Origin: an uncultured Chloracidobacterium sp.
GTDB taxonomy: Bacteria > Acidobacteriota > Blastocatellia > Pyrinomonadales > Pyrinomonadaceae
Assembly (NCBI GenBank): GCA_936914845.1
Contig: CAKZGE010000017.1
Span: 1 to 64,000, forward strand
Direction: 5' to 3'
Length of the DNA stretch: 64,000 bases
This document shows, piece after piece, positions 60,098 to 64,000 of this stretch (the first letter of the stretch is position 1; each line of letters opens with the position of its first letter). The notes under the pieces were generated by a model that was not told where the DNA came from, ran no database searches, and was given only the letters and a program-made list of their open reading frames with translations. A program made the position numbers and the translations under genes.

Positions 60098-60619
60098 CTA
60101 TGCATCCTCAATGCTAGAGTCGGTGAGCTTTGCTACTGGCTCATAGAGATGCAGCGCGCGCATCGCATTAATAGCATGCTCGCCCCAGTGAAAATATAGG
60201 AGACGCCAATTCCAAATGGCGTCGTTCCGATAGCCTTGATCAAGCAGCCACAAGCCGTCCGAGATATTGGAATGGATGTCTAGAAGATCATCGAAAATAT
60301 CACCGCATCCGGTATTATCAATCTCGCTTAGATTTGTGGGATCAAGAGTTTCCCAGTACAACTGGAATGGCATCGGAGCAAGATTCGCCATCAGTTCGTC
60401 CCGTAATCCCGGTCTTTCCTCCTCCGGTACATCTGGTCCATCGTCGGCAGGCACGTCCGGCAAACCCTGCGCCGCAGCATAGAGTTCAGCAAGCCGACTG
60501 AGCGTAGCCAGCCGAAACTCGTCCGGGTCATCGTCGATGTGAGGACTCTCGCACCACGCTACGTAGTTACGCGCGGCTAAAATAAATCGATCAACATCGA
60601 ATGAAGAAACCACATTCAT
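60098..60619 (-). CDS. DUF5063-like protein
   Basis: 173 residues, acidic. FILAARNYVAWCESPHIDDDPDEFRLATLSRLAELYAAAQGLPDVP, then PMPFQLYWETLDPTNLSEIDNTGCGDIFDDLLDIHSNISDGLWLLDQ and HWGEHAINAMRALH match the DUF5063 layout (helical, with Trp-Gly-His near the end). Function unknown. It is three bases from a small gene upstream. Confidence 0.75.
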   Translation of the reverse strand: MNVVSSFDVDRFILAARNYVAWCESPHIDDDPDEFRLATLSRLAELYAAAQGLPDVPADDGPDVPEEERPGLRDELMANLAPMPFQLYWETLDPTNLSEIDNTGCGDIFDDLLDIHSNISDGLWLLDQGYRNDAIWNWRLLYFHWGEHAINAMRALHLYEPVAKLTDSSIEDA

Positions 60620-60622
60620 CGG

Positions 60623-60772
60623 TTATGGGGTCGGAGTGTCCTTTTTCTTCGGGGCTTTTTCGACGTGGCTGGCGGAGGACCAGGCGGCGGTTTTGCCGGT
60701 GTTGTGTTTATGAACGCCTCGGACGATGCCATCGATCGTGCTCTGTAGATGTTCTTTGAAATTTTTGTGCAT
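60623..60772 (-). CDS. Small ORF (49 aa) with KBL-like N-terminus
   Basis: It begins MHKNFKEHLQSTIDGIVRG. From residue 4 to 14 it equals the KBL N-terminus because of the 35-bp repeat, then continues KHNTGKTAAWSSASHVEKAPKKK into a basic end. It has no visible ribosome site and lies 15 bp from a mobile element. It could be a fusion product of duplication or a small real gene that has lost its own start; the latter half looks like a conserved small basic protein. Confidence 0.45.
   Translation of the reverse strand: MHKNFKEHLQSTIDGIVRGVHKHNTGKTAAWSSASHVEKAPKKKDTPTP
60730..60764 (-). repeat. Copy 2 of the 35-bp kbl-derived repeat
   Basis: Identical to 59978-60012, 718 bp away, in the same orientation, inside the 49-residue ORF. 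Confidence 0.9.
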
Positions 60773-60786
60773 GTTCTAAGAATAAT

Positions 60787-61413
60787 GTCTCCGAAGGAGA
60801 CGTGCAATATAGCGTAGGGTGAAACCCTACGCGTTGATCACACAAAAGATTCCGTCCCTGAAAGGGACGAACGAAACCACGTCAATCCCACACATATCTT
60901 TCGTCGTGCTCCACCTTGTAGCGATCCAGCAAGCCACGAAACTCATCTTTGAAGTCCTGCCTTTCATGGTGCTGCTTTTGGTTCTCTATATATTTTGCGA
61001 CACGCGCGACCTGCGATTCGCCTATCGAAAATGCACCATAACCCTCTTGCCAGTAGAATGCTTTTTCGTATTGCTTCATCCAAAGCGAACTTCCGCGTTT
61101 GATCTTTCCGACAAGCTCGCTAACCTCGACGGTCTTGCCCATTGAGATCAAAAGATGTCCGTGATTTGGCGTGCCGTTGCCGATCATCAATTTTGACACA
61201 TTGTTCTCAACTATTCCGTGAATATAGCCATACATCGCGGATTCGACCTCCGGTCGGATCAGATCCACGCGGTTTTTGGTTGAGAACACCACATGAACCA
61301 GTAACTTGACCAATGATTGCGGCATAGATTGTTCGTCCCATTCAGGGACGGATCACTTAACCATTCCTCGTAGGGTTTCACCCTACTCTATATTGTCGGT
61401 CTCCTTCGGAGAC
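60787..61413. mobile_element. REP-associated (IS200/IS605-type) element with mirrored palindromes
   Basis: A 627-bp unit with a Y1 transposase gene inside. Each end carries three palindromes: GTCTCC-nnn-GGAGAC (60787, 61399), GTAGGGTGAAACCCTAC (60814-60830, and its mirror 61370-61386) and GTCCC-nnnnn-GGGAC (60854-60868, 61335-61349), with CAATATAG also kept. The two ends are about 80-bp inverted repeats of each other. This is a typical RAYT/REP or IS200-like unit. Confidence 0.85.
60882..61325 (-). CDS. Y1-type (REP-associated tyrosine) transposase
   Basis: 147 residues. HVVFSTKNRVDLIRPEVESAMYGYI is the typical TnpA start. NHGHLLISMGKT is the HUH-like motif, here with Gly between the His residues, and YGAFSIGESQVARVAKYIENQKQHH carries the catalytic tyrosine. 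Full length and intact. It acts on single-stranded hairpin ends, which are seen on both sides. Its codons match the host poorly. Confidence 0.9.
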   Translation of the reverse strand: MPQSLVKLLVHVVFSTKNRVDLIRPEVESAMYGYIHGIVENNVSKLMIGNGTPNHGHLLISMGKTVEVSELVGKIKRGSSLWMKQYEKAFYWQEGYGAFSIGESQVARVAKYIENQKQHHERQDFKDEFRGLLDRYKVEHDERYVWD

Positions 61414-61424
61414 AAGATAGCGAG

Positions 61425-61490
61425 CACCAGATACCTAAGGTTGTTTGAATTTAACGACTCGATAAACTCTCTGAAATCTTTGTTCAACAT
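61425..61490 (-). pseudogene. Truncated nucleotidyltransferase (5' fragment)
   Basis: From ATG 61490 it reads MLNKDFREFIESLNSNNLRYLV, the well known start of small nucleotidyltransferases which continue '..GGyAva.hG'. Here the frame continues only with element-derived sequence and ends by 61383, so the rest was lost when the transposase unit landed. No remainder is seen on the other side of the element. Confidence 0.7.
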
Positions 61491-61626
61491 CTGTGTACTT
61501 CCAGCGATCGTATTCTTGGCGAATGTCCTCGAGCGCCGCCAGTCGTTACGCAAACGTCTTCGAACGCCAATACGCAACATCGGACGTTTGACGTCTAAGC
61601 GTGGTTTTCGTTACAACCTTTTCCAT
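61435..61626 (-). pseudogene. Decayed small partner gene with internal stop
   Basis: From ATG 61626 the frame codes a 63-residue protein (MEKVVTKTTLRRQTSDVAYW ...) broken by TAA at codon 27, where CAA (Gln) would be expected. After it come AALEDIRQEYDRWKYTDVEQ and RVYRVVKFKQP, as in the common partner of nucleotidyltransferases. Its last 56 bp overlap the transferase gene in another frame. Confidence 0.65.
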
Positions 61627-61838
61627 TTCGCCAACATTATTAGGCGTTTTCTCAGATCACAATACATTATACTCCAGAATTTGCCGCGGACACTGAATTC
61701 AGCTTGATCTTTTGCATAGCCACGCCGCTAACGGTGTGGTCAAGATCCCTATCAGCATATAGTTCCGGCTACATCTCACGAGTAATAAACAGCAGATTGT
61801 CTTTTGTATGTCACGTTTGGAACGATCCACGCCGACGA
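61627..61838. other. Intergenic DNA without a recognised feature
   Basis: 212 bp between the decayed pair and the kinase gene. I see no ORF with a ribosome site and no clear hairpin with T-run. Confidence 0.5.
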
Positions 61839-64000
61839 TCAATCAACGGAGTTGATCTTTTTTTCGAGAATCGCGATCTTATCTTTTTGAAGGGTCCCGG
61901 ATAAATTCAACGGTGCCGTTTTATGCCAAATCTCGCGGGTCTTCTGATATTCGGCAAAGGCTTTTTCAATGGCGGATCCGGCTAAGAAACAATCGCCGAG
62001 TTTTTCGTGGTAGATCGCCTGCAGAGAAAGGGCATACTCACGATCCTTGGCTCGGGCGATCGGCAAGATCTCGTTAAAGGCCTCTTCGTAAAACCCGCGG
62101 GCCCGTTCGATCTTTTTGCGTCGTAAAAGTTCGTCGGCTCGATCGAATTTCATTTCCGCACGCTGTTTGATGAAATCGAAATTGTTCGGGTCGCTCCCGA
62201 CGGCGCGATTTATCAGATCGAACGCTCGGGCGAACTTTTCTTCGGCTTTGGCAGAATCGCCCAAACGAAAATAGACGATCCCGAAACGATGTTCGATGTC
62301 CGCGACATAAGTTTTTAATCCGACGTGAGCGTCGTCTTTGTCGAGCAGCTCGCCGTAAAAATCGAGCGATCTTTGCAGATCTTCGAGAGCCTTCGCGTAG
62401 TCGCCGATCTCGGTGAGATAAGTTGCCCGACCCGCGTTTGCTGAAGCGTAGAGTGCCGGAGCAAGGACGTTTTGGGGATGAACGCGAAGCATTTTTTCGG
62501 CGACGGCGACGTATCGCTCGAAAAGTTTTCCGGCTTCGGCAAGATACTTTTTCTCCGTTTCGTGGTCGTCCATTTCGCGGGCGGAGCGGGCGAGGATCAG
62601 AAGCTGGTCGCCTTTGCTCCCGCAGCCGATCGCCAGGTAATTATTGGCTCTCAGATCGTCCGGCTGCAAAACAAGAAATTTTTCGCTCGCTTCGATAACT
62701 CTATCAAAAACCGGAATGCTTTCGTCCGCGCCTGTGCCGATAGGCAGCGTGTCACCATAGAATAAATAAGCGAGTGTGGTCTTTAGAAATAAACTTTCGT
62801 CGTTCGGCGACGCAAGCGAAAACCGCTCGGCGAGAGCGACCGCTTGGTCGAAATTTGGGGCGGCTTCGCGTTCGTTTCCGCTTTGGCGCAAAATGACGGC
62901 GTAATCAATGCGTGCTGCAACCAGATCGCCCTGCAAGGTGGTATCGGCAGATCTTTCGACCAATGTTTGAAGCAGTTCAATGCCTTTGCGGTAATTTTCG
63001 AGAGCTCCCGCCGTGTTGCCGAGATTCGGCGAAGACGGCCTTCCCTGCACTCTGCCGATTCGCAGGAAAGTTCGGGCGAGTTCGCTTTTGAGTTGGTCGT
63101 CGGCACTCGCATCTTCCGCCAGGCTGTTGAAATAAGCGAGCGAATCGTCAACGAACATTTGCCGCATCGCCGTCGAATTCGGCAGTTTTTCGGCTTCGTC
63201 GTAGTATTTAAAAACGATATTATTTGCCAATTCACGCACTTGCCGAAAACGCTGTTCGGCGATCTTTCTCTGTCTTTCGGCGCGATACGCTTGCCATCCG
63301 GTCGCGGCGATGCCTCCGGCTAAAACTACAAAAACTAACATAGCTGCAACCACGCCAACGCGGTTCCGCGCGATGAACTTCGAAAAGCGATACGCGAAAG
63401 TGTCGGGGCGGGCGATTACGGGCAGCCCTTCGAGATGCCGCTCGATGTCGGCCGCAAATTGTTCGACCGAAGCATACCGACGGGCCGGGTCTTTTCTCAA
63501 CGCTTTTAAAATAATAGTGTCCAGATCGCCGCGCAGCGATCTGCGATTCGTTGTGTGTCTTTTGCCTTTCGTTCTTTGCCCTCCGTTTTCGGCGGTCACA
63601 TTTTTTCTGTTTTGCGAAGAACCAAGACTAACGGACGACGGGCGGACCGGTTCGACTTCGCAGATGATCTTGGCGATCTCGTCCGGACGGCTGCTCGTAA
63701 CTTCGTAAGCGGGCGCTCCGGTCAGAAGCTCGAAAAGGATCAAGCCGAGACTGTAAACGTCCGTCGCGGTCGAGACAAACGCTCCGCTGATCTGTTCCGG
63801 AGAAGCATAGCGCGGCGTCATCATTCCGAACTGCGTCAGCGTCTGATTGGGCAGATCGTCTTCCGACGAAAGAATTTTAGCAATGCCGAAATCGAGCAGT
63901 TTGACCGTTCCGTCGGCGGCGACCAAAATATTCGACGGCTTTAGATCACGATGCACGACGAGCCGCGAATGTGCGAAAGAAACCACGCGGCAAACTTGCA
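61839..64000 (-). CDS. Ser/Thr protein kinase with TPR region (5' end outside window)
   Basis: The frame is open to the right edge, so the N-terminal lobe is missing. Visible are the catalytic loop HRDLKPSNIL, DFGIAK, MTPRYASPEQ (activation/APE region), ATDVYSLGLILFELLTG and DLDTIILKALRKDPARRYAS. A membrane helix follows (VGVVAAMLVFVVLAGGIAA), then about 430 residues of helical repeats of the tetratricopeptide type. PknB-type kinases with TPR tails are abundant in this phylum. It probably senses and signals through the envelope. Confidence 0.93.
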   Translation of the reverse strand, partial: QVCRVVSFAHSRLVVHRDLKPSNILVAADGTVKLLDFGIAKILSSEDDLPNQTLTQFGMMTPRYASPEQISGAFVSTATDVYSLGLILFELLTGAPAYEVTSSRPDEIAKIICEVEPVRPSSVSLGSSQNRKNVTAENGGQRTKGKRHTTNRRSLRGDLDTIILKALRKDPARRYASVEQFAADIERHLEGLPVIARPDTFAYRFSKFIARNRVGVVAAMLVFVVLAGGIAATGWQAYRAERQRKIAEQRFRQVRELANNIVFKYYDEAEKLPNSTAMRQMFVDDSLAYFNSLAEDASADDQLKSELARTFLRIGRVQGRPSSPNLGNTAGALENYRKGIELLQTLVERSADTTLQGDLVAARIDYAVILRQSGNEREAAPNFDQAVALAERFSLASPNDESLFLKTTLAYLFYGDTLPIGTGADESIPVFDRVIEASEKFLVLQPDDLRANNYLAIGCGSKGDQLLILARSAREMDDHETEKKYLAEAGKLFERYVAVAEKMLRVHPQNVLAPALYASANAGRATYLTEIGDYAKALEDLQRSLDFYGELLDKDDAHVGLKTYVADIEHRFGIVYFRLGDSAKAEEKFARAFDLINRAVGSDPNNFDFIKQRAEMKFDRADELLRRKKIERARGFYEEAFNEILPIARAKDREYALSLQAIYHEKLGDCFLAGSAIEKAFAEYQKTREIWHKTAPLNLSGTLQKDKIAILEKKINSVD

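Overview
The window looks like a chromosomal segment of a moderate-GC Gram-negative bacterium. I infer Acidobacteriota, probably class Blastocatellia (Pyrinomonadaceae-like). This rests on the gene mix (RHS protein, kinase-TPR sensor, many small secreted proteins, scattered hut genes next to a DUF2339 protein) and not on a marker gene, so it should be checked.

Layout: 1-2103 holds the 3' end of an RHS-repeat gene and a small downstream gene, perhaps its immunity gene. About 2.3-35.8 kb is an apparently intact siphovirus-type prophage, with its tyrosine integrase ending 14 bp from the 3' end of tRNA-Arg(TCG). Nearly all phage genes read leftward in one train: cro-like regulator and replication genes (27.4-33.6 kb), lysis (24.9-27.2 kb), a DNA-modification cassette (22.1-24.9 kb), terminase-portal-head (15.4-22.0 kb), connectors and tail (3.7-14.9 kb), and a tail-end protein (2.3-3.5 kb). 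The lysogeny control genes (cI-like repressor, ImmA-like protease, integrase) read rightward, and a lone lipoprotein 'moron' gene reads rightward inside the tail module.

The most interesting part is the modification cassette: FolE, QueD, QueE, a phage-type DpdA (TGT-like base-exchange enzyme) and a small ParB-like protein. Together they predict that the phage replaces some guanines in its DNA with a 7-deazaguanine. No QueC is seen, so the base may be the carboxy form, unless the host supplies QueC. A Com-like zinc-finger protein lies upstream. Two intrinsic terminators sit directly before start codons that lack a Shine-Dalgarno, which suggests the late genes depend on antitermination or RNA-level control.

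36.0-64.0 kb is host chromosome: secreted and lipoproteins including two VanY-like paralogues; a complete histidine-degradation set (hutH, hutI, hutU, hutG); a HipA-like kinase with DUF3037 partner; thrS-infC-rpmI-rplT with infC apparently starting at ATC; kbl; a short region of decay around a REP-associated tyrosine transposase element whose two ends each carry three palindromes; and the end of a Ser/Thr kinase-TPR gene that runs off the right edge. Two tRNAs (Arg-TCG, Val-GAC) are present. No rRNA or CRISPR array was seen.
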